Notes: a model not told the origin generated them from the sequence alone. A stretch of 21,916 bases of DNA from Clostridium sp. CAG:967 (GCA_000433095.1 HF991470.1:19108-41023); one strand, 5' to 3'. Shown: positions 1-7,084, counted from the first letter of the stretch. Made by a program: numbers and translations.

Positions 1-1
1 A

Positions 2-517
2 GCAGGAATGCCTTCTACTATTGCTTTTAACTGTCCCAGAATTATTGATTATACAGAAACATTGCAGGTTGCAAATATGTCAAAAGCCTTGCTTTTAGCC
101 CGCAGAAATATATTCAGACTTGCTAATTTTTGCAGAATATATTTTCCCGGCTTTGAAAATGCTTATATTTCAAATATTGCAGATATGCTTGGTGTAAGGG
201 TTTCAAGGCGGATTAAGGGTAAATATGTCTATACTTTAGAAGATGTAAAGTCAGGTAAAACTTTTGAAAATCCTGTTGTTGTTTCCAATTATCCTGTAGA
301 CGTTCACTCAGAAAAACGTGACAGGTCAACATTGCAAACCGTTAAAGATTATACTTTGCCTATAGAAAGCCTTATGTCCGCAGACATTGATAATTTGTTT
401 GTTGCAGGAAGATGCATCTCGGCTGATTTTATGGCACAAGGTGCTTTGCGTGTTCAGGCAAGCTGTTTTTCTATGGGTGAAGGCGTTGCTAAATACATTG
501 CTAAGAATTTTGCTTAA
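2..517 (+). CDS. FAD-dependent oxidoreductase, C-terminal part (5' end outside window)
   Basis: This is the C-terminal part of a flavoprotein of the FAD_oxidored type (FAD-dependent oxidoreductases often annotated as hypothetical or fumarate-reductase-like). The frame is already open at base 2, so the gene starts upstream of the window and the ATG at 8 is probably internal. The visible part holds the family's hallmarks: a segment on a 'PGFENAY' loop, then 'GVRVSRRIKGKYVYTLEDV', then the C-terminal FAD-contacting stretch 'NLFVAGRCISADFMAQGALR'. The last of these matches the family's usual 'DNLLVAGRCISA' followed by an Arg-containing helix. The substrate cannot be told from this part. Its 3' end overlaps by 17 bp the 3' end of the convergent flavoprotein gene, and no terminator lies between them. 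The family call is from remembered motifs. Confidence 0.8.
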   Translation, partial: AGMPSTIAFNCPRIIDYTETLQVANMSKALLLARRNIFRLANFCRIYFPGFENAYISNIADMLGVRVSRRIKGKYVYTLEDVKSGKTFENPVVVSNYPVDVHSEKRDRSTLQTVKDYTLPIESLMSADIDNLFVAGRCISADFMAQGALRVQASCFSMGEGVAKYIAKNFA

Positions 518-1862
518 CTTTTCCCATAAGAATTTGTGCTGCATTTAAAAGAGGATCAATTGTAGGTGAATACGGCGGTGCATATGTTAAATCATTTTTG
601 TAAAAATCATCTACAGTCATCTTGGATAGAAGTGCTGCTGTAAGAGCATTAATTCTTTTATCGGCATCGCCTGCCCCAACTGCCTGTGCCCCTAATATTA
701 AGCCGGTATCATAATCAGCTGTCAGCTTTAATGTAATGTTGTTTACGTTTGGCATATAACCGACTTTATCATATTTGGTAACAGTTACTGATACCGGATT
801 GTAGCCTAGTGCTGCCGCTTTTTTTTCGGTTAATCCGGTCATGGACATTGTCAAATTCAAGCATCGTGTTACAGCAGAACCAAGTACACCATGGAATTTA
901 TCATCGCCTCCGCACGCATTTATTGCAGCTGTTCTGCCTTCTTTATTGGCATTAGAACCAAGCGGCATCCATATTTTAGAATCGCTGATTACAAGGTGCT
1001 CTTCAACGCAATCTCCGCACGCATAAATGTCTTTAATGCTTGTTTCCATACGGTCATTAACTTTAATAGCACCGGTAACGCCAAGTTCAATACCTGCATC
1101 TTTAGCTATTTCAACATTTGGAGTTACACCTGCACATAATACAACCATATCTGTTTCAAATTCTTTACCTGTTCCTGTTCTGACAGATTTAACACCTTCT
1201 ATATCACCTGAGAATTCTGTTACAATTTCTGAGGTTAATATCTCAAATCTTCCGTCACTTATCGAATTTAACTGTTCTTCTATAAGTTTTGACATATCTT
1301 CATCAAAAATTGTCATAACAAAAGGTGCATATTCAACTACCGTGACAAATAAATTTTGTCGTACAAGAGCTTCTAAAATCTCCATTCCTATATAACCTGC
1401 CCCGATAATAGTTGCACGTTTTGATTTAAGTGCTTTTTCCTTTATGGCAATACCGTCTTCTATTTTTCTCACAGTAAAAATATTAGGTAAATTTACATTT
1501 TTAATTCTTGGAATTACAGGTCGAGCACCAATTGCTATGATTAATTTATCGTAATCAACAAGAAAAGCTCTTTGTGTATTTAAATCCTGAATTAATACCT
1601 GTTTAGATTCGGGAATAATTTTTACGGCTCTGCTTCTTAAATGTATATGCACATTTTTTTCTTCAAAATCTTCCGGAGAACGCACCAGAAGTAATTCGTA
1701 GTCTTCAAAATTTCCCTCAATGTAATAAGGAAGTCCGCACGCAGAATATGATATATGCGTGTCATCTGTATATAAATTTATTTCAGCATCAGGAAGTTCT
1801 CTTCTTGATTTTGCTGCTGCTTTAGCCCCTGCGGCAACTCCGCCTAAAATTACAATTTTCAT
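501..1862 (-). CDS. CoA-disulfide reductase / NADH oxidase-like flavoprotein
   Basis: A pyridine nucleotide-disulfide oxidoreductase with a single redox cysteine, using FAD and NAD(P)H; cytosolic. From the ATG at 1862 it has 453 residues, normal for CoA-disulfide reductases and H2O-forming NADH oxidases. Seen in order: N-terminal FAD site 'GGVAAGAKAAAKSRR' (residues 7-21); active-site cysteine Cys42 in 'SACGLPYYIEG'; NAD(P)H-binding 'GAGYIGMEILEAL' near residue 155; second FAD motif 'YACGDCVE' near 280; and the C-terminal 'YAPPYSPTIDPL', which matches the dimer-interface tyrosine segment of CoA-disulfide reductases. A TTG six bases upstream (1868) would extend the frame, but the ATG is preferred because it sits 6 nt after a TATAAA hexamer and no Shine-Dalgarno exists. 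CoA-disulfide reduction, NADH oxidation or polysulfide reduction cannot be separated from sequence alone. Likely role: redox or oxygen defence. Confidence 0.88.
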   Translation of the reverse strand: MKIVILGGVAAGAKAAAKSRRELPDAEINLYTDDTHISYSACGLPYYIEGNFEDYELLLVRSPEDFEEKNVHIHLRSRAVKIIPESKQVLIQDLNTQRAFLVDYDKLIIAIGARPVIPRIKNVNLPNIFTVRKIEDGIAIKEKALKSKRATIIGAGYIGMEILEALVRQNLFVTVVEYAPFVMTIFDEDMSKLIEEQLNSISDGRFEILTSEIVTEFSGDIEGVKSVRTGTGKEFETDMVVLCAGVTPNVEIAKDAGIELGVTGAIKVNDRMETSIKDIYACGDCVEEHLVISDSKIWMPLGSNANKEGRTAAINACGGDDKFHGVLGSAVTRCLNLTMSMTGLTEKKAAALGYNPVSVTVTKYDKVGYMPNVNNITLKLTADYDTGLILGAQAVGAGDADKRINALTAALLSKMTVDDFYKNDLTYAPPYSPTIDPLLNAAQILMGKVKQNS

Positions 1863-1868
1863 ACTCAA

Positions 1869-1874
1869 TTTATA
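1869..1874 (-). promoter_or_regulatory. Candidate -10 element for a leaderless start (flavoprotein)
   Basis: Read on the minus strand, TATAAA is followed by six bases (TTGAGT) and then the ATG at 1862. With usual promoter geometry the transcript would begin at or next to that ATG. There is no purine-rich ribosome binding site. No good -35 is visible 16-18 nt upstream, so the call rests on geometry and on the same arrangement at three other genes. Confidence 0.4.
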
Positions 1875-1894
1875 ACTTAGAGTTCAAAAATAAA

Positions 1895-1906
1895 CATTGT
1901 ACAATG
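1895..1906. promoter_or_regulatory. Perfect 12-bp palindrome, candidate operator
   Basis: CATTGTACAATG is a perfect self-complementary 12-mer. It lies about 20 bp upstream of the putative -10 of the flavoprotein gene and just after the stop of the small upstream ORF. Position and symmetry suit the binding site of a dimeric regulator. No regulator family is recognised from it, and a chance origin in AT-rich DNA is possible. Confidence 0.35.
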
Positions 1907-1908
1907 AG

Positions 1909-2049
1909 CTAATTTATACCTGAGGTATTTAAAATTACACCTTTCATAAATTCGCAGTATGAATCAATATCTTCTTCAAATTTCTCAACTTTATCCACGA
2001 GATTTGTAATGTCTACAATAAGTTTTTCATCTTTAAGTTTTTCGTACAT
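1909..2049 (-). CDS. Small ORF, 46 residues, unknown function
   Basis: An uninterrupted minus-strand frame starts with ATG at 2049 and ends with TAG at 1909-1911. It begins MYEKLKDEKLIVDITNLVDK and ends GVILNTSGIN. A good ribosome binding site, GGGAG, sits 8 nt before the ATG. The product is acidic and Lys/Glu-rich with heptad-like hydrophobic spacing (L, I, V, I, L, V, V, F), so it is probably a short amphipathic helix or coiled coil; it has one cysteine near residue 32. It reads in the same direction as the flavoprotein gene, 46 bp upstream of that start. It could be a small protein co-transcribed with the enzyme or a leader ORF affecting it. No family recognised. The ribosome binding site and protein-like composition support it; homologues would be needed to prove it. 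Confidence 0.55.
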   Translation of the reverse strand: MYEKLKDEKLIVDITNLVDKVEKFEEDIDSYCEFMKGVILNTSGIN

Positions 2050-2213
2050 AAGATACACTCCCAATCAAAGCTATGACTAACCTGTATAATCTTGTACGGT
2101 CAAATCCGGTGAAAACTTTAATATTTTTTTGAATATTGTTACAAAGTGTAATTATTAAATAGCAAAAAAGTTTTTTCAGAGCTTTTAAGATTGAGCAAAA
2201 GGAGTTTTTTTGT

Positions 2214-2570
2214 ATGGAAATAAGAAATAATTATTCAAAAACGGCATTCAACGGATTAATCCATAATTCAACATACTCTCAAGCTAAAAAATATGCAGCT
2301 TCTATTGGTGAAAAAGATAAGTTTGATGTTATCAGCAAATCTTTTGATAAATTAGGACCTAATTTAGATTTAGAGGTAAGCTGCAGACATATCAAAACAC
2401 CCTTTGAGGGTAATCGCATAATCATTAAGTTAAAATCAACACTTGCAGAAAGAAGAAGAGCATTTGAACTCTTTAACAGCGGAACGGAAGATATGCCAAA
2501 ACATATTTACGGAATTTTGCAGCAGCTTGCCGACAAAAGTTCAGCTCTTTATCAAAAAACTTTCGGTTAA
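2214..2570 (+). CDS. Small conserved-looking protein of unknown function (118 aa)
   Basis: A 118-residue soluble protein with an AAAGGAG ribosome binding site 8 nt before ATG 2214. It begins 'MEIRNNYSKTAFNGLIHN'. An N-terminal polar segment containing 'FNG' is, from memory, common at the start of many short Gastranaerophilales proteins, but I cannot name a domain. The middle is a plausible alpha/beta segment ('NRIIIKLKSTLAERRRAFELF') and the end is helical. There is no signal peptide and no membrane segment. It is transcribed away from the small ORF at 2049, and its stop codon shares the four bases TTAA (2567-2570) with the stop of the convergent ABC permease gene. Function unknown. Confidence 0.7.
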   Translation: MEIRNNYSKTAFNGLIHNSTYSQAKKYAASIGEKDKFDVISKSFDKLGPNLDLEVSCRHIKTPFEGNRIIIKLKSTLAERRRAFELFNSGTEDMPKHIYGILQQLADKSSALYQKTFG

Positions 2571-3451
2571 TCAATTTCGTTATAAACAAGTTTTTTACGT
2601 AAATTCCACTGAATTAAAGTTAAAATAAGTATAAGAGTAAAAAGTACATACGCTATAGCAGATGCTTTACCTACGTTGAAATATTCAAATGCGTTTTTAT
2701 ATATGGCATAAACAAGAACATTTGTGCTGTCCAGCGGTCCTCCCTGTGTCATCAGATAAATAAGGTCAAAAACCTGAAATGAACTGATTGCTGTTATTAT
2801 TACCACAAAAAAGATTGTCGGCGACAATAGCGGGACAGTAACATTTTTAAATGTCTGTACAGGGGTAGCTCCGTCAATTTTTGCAGCCTCAAACAGGCTT
2901 TGTGATATTCCGCTTAATGATGATAAAAATATTACCATATTATATCCGATAAGCTTCCATACAGACACAATAATAAGTGCAGGCATTGCAAAATGAGTAT
3001 CATAAAGCCAGTTTATGTGCAGATGAAGAACATGATTTAAAAGTCCGATGTTAGGATCAAAAATCCACTCCCAAACAACACCAATAACTATCATGGGTGT
3101 AATAAAAGGTAAAAAATAAGCTGTTTTATAAAATTCCGAACCTCTTATTTTAGAGTTTAAAATACAAGCCAAAATTAAAGGGATAATTACCCCTAACACA
3201 GACGTTGAAAGAGCAAACACAACTGTATTCCAAAATATTTTATAAAATAAAGGCTCTGAAAAAATTTCTCTATAATTAGCAAGCCCAACATATTGAATTG
3301 GATTAAGCAAATCCCACTTTGCAAAACTTAATCCGAAAGAGCAAATAACAGGGATTATAATAAAAATAAAAGTACCGGCTAAAGCAGGGAGTATAAACAC
3401 CCATCCTGCAAAGCTCTGGTTATTTAGAGTATTATCAAGAAATTTTTTCAT
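2567..3451 (-). CDS. Carbohydrate ABC transporter permease, MalF/UgpA type
   Basis: An inner-membrane permease subunit of a CUT1-type sugar importer, 294 residues from the ATG at 3451. It has an N-terminal membrane segment ('AGWVFILPALAGTFIFIIIPV'), about five more hydrophobic segments, and the ATPase-contacting EAA loop 'EAAKIDGATPVQTFKNVTVPLL' near residue 190-211. The last transmembrane segment ends in basic residues. Related permeases act as heterodimers with a MalG-type partner plus a binding protein and an ATPase. None of these is encoded nearby, so the substrate is unknown and partners must lie elsewhere. A TTG at 3466 would add five residues, but the ATG lies 6 nt after a perfect TATAAT and there is no ribosome binding site before either start. 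It is divergent from the phosphohexomutase gene. Confidence 0.9.
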   Translation of the reverse strand: MKKFLDNTLNNQSFAGWVFILPALAGTFIFIIIPVICSFGLSFAKWDLLNPIQYVGLANYREIFSEPLFYKIFWNTVVFALSTSVLGVIIPLILACILNSKIRGSEFYKTAYFLPFITPMIVIGVVWEWIFDPNIGLLNHVLHLHINWLYDTHFAMPALIIVSVWKLIGYNMVIFLSSLSGISQSLFEAAKIDGATPVQTFKNVTVPLLSPTIFFVVIITAISSFQVFDLIYLMTQGGPLDSTNVLVYAIYKNAFEYFNVGKASAIAYVLFTLILILTLIQWNLRKKLVYNEID

Positions 3452-3457
3452 GTTATA

Positions 3458-3463
3458 ATTATA
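3458..3463 (-). promoter_or_regulatory. Consensus -10 six bases before the permease ATG (leaderless candidate)
   Basis: On the minus strand, TATAAT is followed by TATAAC and then ATG (3451). Usual spacing would put the transcription start on the A of the ATG. No Shine-Dalgarno is present and no good -35 is seen. The overlapping plus-strand hexamer at 3454-3459 is also TATAAT and may serve the divergent phosphohexomutase gene, so the two promoters appear to share DNA. Confidence 0.45.
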
Positions 3464-3495
3464 CAATAATTATTAAATTAGGGAGAGATATTAAG

Positions 3496-4959
3496 ATGAA
3501 AAAATATGAACACGCTTTTGGTAAAAATGATATCAGAGGAATTTACGGCGAGGACATAACAGAAGAATTATATTATAATACGGGACGTGGATTTGTTGAT
3601 TGGCTTAAAAAGCAGTCAGGCATCAAAGAATCTGATATGTGGATTACAATTACTATAGATGCAAGAACTCACTCTCCCGGTTTAGAAAAAGCTTTATCAG
3701 AAGGCATTATATCTACAGGTGCAAATGTTGTGAAATTAGGACTTGCACCTACACCTATAGGTTATTATTCAGAAGTTGTCGGGTTGCCAAAAAATATTAC
3801 CGACGGAAAAAATGTTATTGCAGCAGCAATTATTACAGCAAGCCACAATCCTAAAGAATACAACGGATTAAAAATGACTTATGCCAAAAGAACATTATCT
3901 GAAAACCAAATAGCAGAAGTTAAAGAACATACTTTTAAAGAAATGAAATTTCCGAAAGAGCCAAGCATTCCGCAAGGTCAGATTAAAGAATATAATATAA
4001 TCCCTGATTACATCAAAGAAATGAAAGAAAAATTCGGCAGAATTGGTGAAGGTATTAAAGTGGTTGTTGACAGTGCAAATGCTACCGGCGGTGTTGTCGG
4101 ACCTCAATTATATAAGGAGCTCGGCTGTGAAGTAATTGAATTGTTCTCGGAACCTGACGGAAATTTCCCTAACCACCATCCGAACCCAAGTGTTGAAAAA
4201 ACATTGGACATTTTAAAAGAAGTTGTTGTAGAAAATAAAGCTGATATTGGTATAGCATATGACGGCGACAGCGACAGAATAGGTATTGTAGATGAAAACG
4301 GAAAATTCTTAACAGGTGATAAACTTTTACTTATCTATGCCACAGATTTAATTGAAGACTGTAAAAAAACAGGTTCCTGCCCGACTGTAGTAAGTGAAGT
4401 TAAATGTTCACAAGTGCTTTACGACACAATTAACAAACTTGGCGGACAGGCTGTTATGTGCAAAACCGGACACGGATATATTAAAGATAAAATGAAAGAA
4501 ACAAACGCTTTGCTTGCAGGTGAAATGAGCGGTCATACATTCTTTAAAGACAGATACTACGGATTTGATGATGCAATTTATGCAGGATGCAGAATTATTG
4601 AAATTATTGCTAATCATAAAAAAGTAAATCCTGATTTTAAAATTTCAGATATGCTAAAACCGTTTGACGAAGTTTGTTCTTCAGAAGAAGTCCGCTTCCC
4701 TTGTCCGAATGAACTTAAAAAATCAACACTTGATAAAGTTAAACAATGCATTGAGCAAGACAAAAATTTATTCGGTTCCGAAATCAAAGAAATAATTACT
4801 CTTGACGGTATGAGAATTGTTTTTGACGGCGGCTTTGCACTAATAAGACAAAGTAATACAGAACCTGTATTTACTCTAAGATTTGAAGCAAAAAATAAAG
4901 AAGAGTGCAGCAGATTTAAATCTTGTATGATAAATACTTTAGAAAGTATTTTAAAATAA
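3496..4959 (+). CDS. manB: Phosphoglucomutase / phosphomannomutase (alpha-D-phosphohexomutase)
   Basis: Interconverts hexose 1- and 6-phosphates through a phosphoserine, feeding sugar-nucleotide and surface-polysaccharide synthesis; cytosolic and Mg-dependent. Its 487 residues carry all four family signatures. The active-site serine is Ser116 in 'TASHNPKEYNG'. The metal-binding loop is 'DGDSDR' (256-261). The sugar-binding loop is 'GEMSGH' (342-347). The phosphate-binding loop is 'RQSNTEP' (451-457). The GEMSGH loop is the form seen in bifunctional PMM/PGM enzymes, so substrate preference is open and the symbol is tentative. The start is fixed by GGGAGAG about 8 nt before ATG 3496. The stop lies 2 bp from the stop of the convergent XRE gene, with no terminator visible between them. 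Confidence 0.93.
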   Translation: MKKYEHAFGKNDIRGIYGEDITEELYYNTGRGFVDWLKKQSGIKESDMWITITIDARTHSPGLEKALSEGIISTGANVVKLGLAPTPIGYYSEVVGLPKNITDGKNVIAAAIITASHNPKEYNGLKMTYAKRTLSENQIAEVKEHTFKEMKFPKEPSIPQGQIKEYNIIPDYIKEMKEKFGRIGEGIKVVVDSANATGGVVGPQLYKELGCEVIELFSEPDGNFPNHHPNPSVEKTLDILKEVVVENKADIGIAYDGDSDRIGIVDENGKFLTGDKLLLIYATDLIEDCKKTGSCPTVVSEVKCSQVLYDTINKLGGQAVMCKTGHGYIKDKMKETNALLAGEMSGHTFFKDRYYGFDDAIYAGCRIIEIIANHKKVNPDFKISDMLKPFDEVCSSEEVRFPCPNELKKSTLDKVKQCIEQDKNLFGSEIKEIITLDGMRIVFDGGFALIRQSNTEPVFTLRFEAKNKEECSRFKSCMINTLESILK

Positions 4960-4961
4960 CA

Positions 4962-5186
4962 CTAAAATTTTAATAATTCATAAGGCTCAACATTAAGGGC
5001 TTTTGCTATAAGACGAATGCGTGACAGAGGAATATCTCTGTGCGCATTTTCTATATTTGCAATGTATGAATTATCGGCATCTATTTCAAAGCTCAGCTGC
5101 TCTTGTGTCATCCCGCACTCTTTACGTAAAAAACGCACTCTCTGACCGAACTTTTTATGAAAAACTTTATCCATTTTTTTAGTCAT
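4962..5186 (-). CDS. Small XRE-family helix-turn-helix regulator
   Basis: A 74-residue DNA-binding protein consisting of little more than one HTH_3/Cro-CI domain. 'FGQRVRFLRKECGMTQEQLSFEIDADNSYIANIENAHRDIPLSRIRLIAKALNVEP' contains the typical first helix, the 'MTQEQLS' turn, the recognition helix 'DNSYIANIEN', and the final 'L..IAKAL' helix. There is no sensing domain, so it may act as a simple dimeric repressor or bind a partner. No Shine-Dalgarno precedes ATG 5186 or the internal ATG at 5174; a weak TATATC hexamer lies 7 nt before 5186. It is divergent from the prepilin gene with a 99-bp shared upstream region, so control of that gene or of itself is possible but unproven. Confidence 0.87.
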   Translation of the reverse strand: MTKKMDKVFHKKFGQRVRFLRKECGMTQEQLSFEIDADNSYIANIENAHRDIPLSRIRLIAKALNVEPYELLKF

Positions 5187-5221
5187 AAATTAAGATATAT
5201 CAAATAATTAGAATAAAAATA

Positions 5222-5250
5222 TTGCTATTTTGGAGATTTTATGTCATAAT
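5222..5250 (+). promoter_or_regulatory. Sigma-70-type promoter of the prepilin gene
   Basis: TTGCTA (5222-5227) and CATAAT (5245-5250) are separated by 17 bp, and a TG one base before the -10 makes it an extended -10. The start would be near 5257, giving a leader of about 29 nt that includes the ribosome binding site GAGGAG. Confidence 0.6.
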
Positions 5251-5285
5251 ATCAATAGAATTAGGTATTTAAGAGGAGTATTTTT

Positions 5286-5975
5286 ATGAGATTAAATGGC
5301 TTTACACTTGCGGAAGTTTTAATTACACTCGGTATTATAGGTATAGTTGCAGCCATGACAATGCCTGCATTAATTGCGAATTCTAAGAAAACAGAATACA
5401 GCTCAAAATTAAAAAAATTTTATAGTGTTATGAATCAGGCAATATTGATGTCAGAACAAGATAATGGAGAAGCCGGAGAATGGCTTAAAGAAGGAGGAAT
5501 AGAAGGAGATATTAAAGATGAAGATAATAATCCTGACTTCGGGAAAAATAGTGATGTTATTTTAAAATTCGTTAATCAATACTTGAAACCATATTTAAAA
5601 ATAATTCAAATCGAAAAAAGCAACAGAACCGTAAATGATGGTAAAGATGCACTTGGTGAAGCTTATATGGTATTTGCAGACGGAAGTTATGTCTATCTTC
5701 ATAACGGAAATTGTATAGATTTTAATTATGATGTAAACGGACCTAAACCGCCAAATGAATACGGCAGAGATATTTATAAATTTCTGCTTTGCTCCAATGA
5801 AAAATGTAATGTGCAGACTTGGAATACAAATTGCGGGAAATTTACAGCAAATACTGATAAAGGTTTAACAAGAGAAGAAGCTCTTACAGGTTGTAAAAAT
5901 AAACCAATGTACTGTACAAAATTACTTCAGATAGATAATTTTGAATTTAAAAAAGATTATCCGCACAGATTATAA
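5286..5975 (+). CDS. Type IV prepilin-like protein (N-methylation motif)
   Basis: A 229-residue protein with a class III signal: leader MRLNG, predicted prepilin peptidase cut after Gly5, then FTLAEVLITLGIIGIVAAMTMP with the key Glu at mature position 5 and a hydrophobic helix to about residue 30. It would sit in the inner membrane and assemble into a type IV pilus or type II secretion pseudopilus. The C-terminal half has six cysteines (in HNGNCIDF, LLCSNEKCN, TNCGKF and TGCKNKPMYCTK), an even number that fits disulfides in an exported domain. No assembly genes (ATPase, platform protein, peptidase) are nearby, so it is a scattered orphan prepilin. Ribosome binding site GAGGAG lies 8 nt before ATG 5286. 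It is followed by a terminator and stands as a single-gene unit. Confidence 0.85.
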   Translation: MRLNGFTLAEVLITLGIIGIVAAMTMPALIANSKKTEYSSKLKKFYSVMNQAILMSEQDNGEAGEWLKEGGIEGDIKDEDNNPDFGKNSDVILKFVNQYLKPYLKIIQIEKSNRTVNDGKDALGEAYMVFADGSYVYLHNGNCIDFNYDVNGPKPPNEYGRDIYKFLLCSNEKCNVQTWNTNCGKFTANTDKGLTREEALTGCKNKPMYCTKLLQIDNFEFKKDYPHRL

Positions 5976-5990
5976 ATAGTTAAGAAATTA

Positions 5991-6032
5991 AACAAAAAGA
6001 TTACAAAGCACTTGCAATGTAATCTTTTTGTT
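5991..6032 (+). terminator. Intrinsic terminator after the prepilin gene
   Basis: A perfect 15-bp inverted repeat (5991-6005 with 6018-6032) around a 12-nt loop; the 3' arm contains CTTTTTGTT followed by further T-rich sequence. It starts 15 nt after the stop codon and separates the prepilin gene from the ribosomal cluster. The A-rich 5' arm makes action in both directions possible. Confidence 0.75.
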
Positions 6033-6155
6033 GTTATTATAATTTTTGTCAGAAAAGTTACTCACGAATATTTTACCATAAGCTTTAACCGGCTTTATTT
6101 TTGGTATATTCGTTTTACATAAAATTTATTAATTAACATGAAAGGTAAACAATCA

Positions 6156-6800
6156 ATGGATTTAGAAAACAAAGAAGAAATTACAGTTGAAGAAGCATCT
6201 GCTCAAGTTGCAGAAGATACAACTGCAGAAGCTCCTGCTGAAACAGAAGAAAGACCTTCTAGAGGACAAAGAAAAGGACGCAGCAAAAAACAAAAAATCG
6301 AAACAACTGAAGAAAAACCTCAATCTGAATGGATTGAACGTGTTGTTCAAATCCGCCGTGTAACAAAAGTTGTAAAAGGCGGTAAAAAATTAAGCTTTAG
6401 AGCTATCGTAATCGTAGGTAACAAAAAAGGACAAGTAGGCGTTGGATGTGCTAAAGCTGCCGAAGTTATTATTGCTATCCAAAAAGCTATTGCAGACGGC
6501 AGAAAAAACTTGATTACAGTGCCTATCTTCAAAACAACTATTCCTCATCCTATCACAGGACGTTCAGGTGCTGGTTCCGTAATGCTCAGACCTGCTGCTC
6601 AAGGTACAGGTATTATTGCAGGCGGTGCTGTTCGTTTAGTTCTTGAACTTGCAGGTATTGAAAATATTCTTTCAAAATCTTTAGGTTCAAAATCACCTCT
6701 TAACGCAGCAAATGCTACTTTAGATGCACTTCAAAGCTTAACACCGTTTAGTGAAGTTGCTAAAAAACGTGGCTTGACTATGGCTGAATTATTGAACTAA
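6156..6800 (+). CDS. rpsE: 30S ribosomal protein S5
   Basis: Small-subunit protein of the decoding and translational-fidelity region. The core 'WIERVVQIRRVTKVVKGGKKLSFRAIVIVGNKKGQVGVG' is the double-stranded RNA-binding half. 'TIPHPITGRSGAGSVMLRPA', 'GTGIIAGGAVR' and 'ILSKSLGSKSPLNAANATLDAL' are the C-terminal half. An ATG at 6138 opens the frame further upstream, but the one at 6156 is preferred because AAAGG lies 10 nt before it; the first ATG has no ribosome binding site. That gives 214 residues, about 45-50 more than the E. coli protein. The extra is an N-terminal tail, acidic first (EEITVEEAS...) and then basic (RGQRKGRSKKQK). The gene is preceded by a prepilin gene, not by rplR (L18) as in the usual spc operon. 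Confidence 0.97.
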   Translation: MDLENKEEITVEEASAQVAEDTTAEAPAETEERPSRGQRKGRSKKQKIETTEEKPQSEWIERVVQIRRVTKVVKGGKKLSFRAIVIVGNKKGQVGVGCAKAAEVIIAIQKAIADGRKNLITVPIFKTTIPHPITGRSGAGSVMLRPAAQGTGIIAGGAVRLVLELAGIENILSKSLGSKSPLNAANATLDALQSLTPFSEVAKKRGLTMAELLN

Positions 6801-6819
6801 TTTCTGCTATGGTAGCCGC

Positions 6820-6842
6820 ATCGGGTTATTTATTAACCTGAT
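6820..6842 (+). other. Hairpin in the rpsE-rpmD spacer
   Basis: ATCGGGTTA (6820-6828) pairs with TAACCTGAT (6834-6842) over nine positions including one G-U pair, with a 5-nt loop. No T-run follows, so it is not a typical terminator. It may be a processing, stability or translation-control element in the 78-nt spacer. Confidence 0.45.
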
Positions 6843-6878
6843 AGAATTTTGTATTATAAATATAAGGAATAAAAGAAA

Positions 6879-7070
6879 ATGGCAAAAACTGAATTAAAAC
6901 AAATAAAAATTAAACTTGTTAGAGGTTTAATCGGTGCTTCTGATAAACAACGCAAAGTTGTAAGAGGCTTAGGTTTAACTAAACAAGATCAAGTAGTTGA
7001 ACACTACAACAGCCCTACTATTATGGGTATGGTAAACAAAGTACCTCATTTAGTACAAATAGTTGAATAA
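6879..7070 (+). CDS. rpmD: 50S ribosomal protein L30
   Basis: Large-subunit protein of 63 residues, the usual bacterial length. It shows the family pattern 'IKIKLVRGLIGASDKQRKVVRGLGL' followed by 'VVEHYNSPTIMGMVNKVPHLVQI'. An AAGGA ribosome binding site lies about 11 nt before ATG 6879. It is third from the end of the split spc-type cluster, between rpsE and rplO, in conserved order. The spacers on both sides (78 and 80 nt) are long for this normally compact operon and both can fold. Confidence 0.97.
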   Translation: MAKTELKQIKIKLVRGLIGASDKQRKVVRGLGLTKQDQVVEHYNSPTIMGMVNKVPHLVQIVE

Positions 7071-7084
7071 TTAAATAAACTGAT

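Noticed and set aside
1027..1395. 122-residue plus-strand ORF, with other plus-strand frames at 841-1139
   Set aside because: Shadow frames of the flavoprotein gene; Ser/Thr/Ile-rich reverse-frame composition.
6138..6155. Earlier ATG for rpsE adding six residues (MKGKQS)
   Set aside because: No ribosome binding site precedes it. AAAGG inside those codons is well placed for the ATG at 6156.
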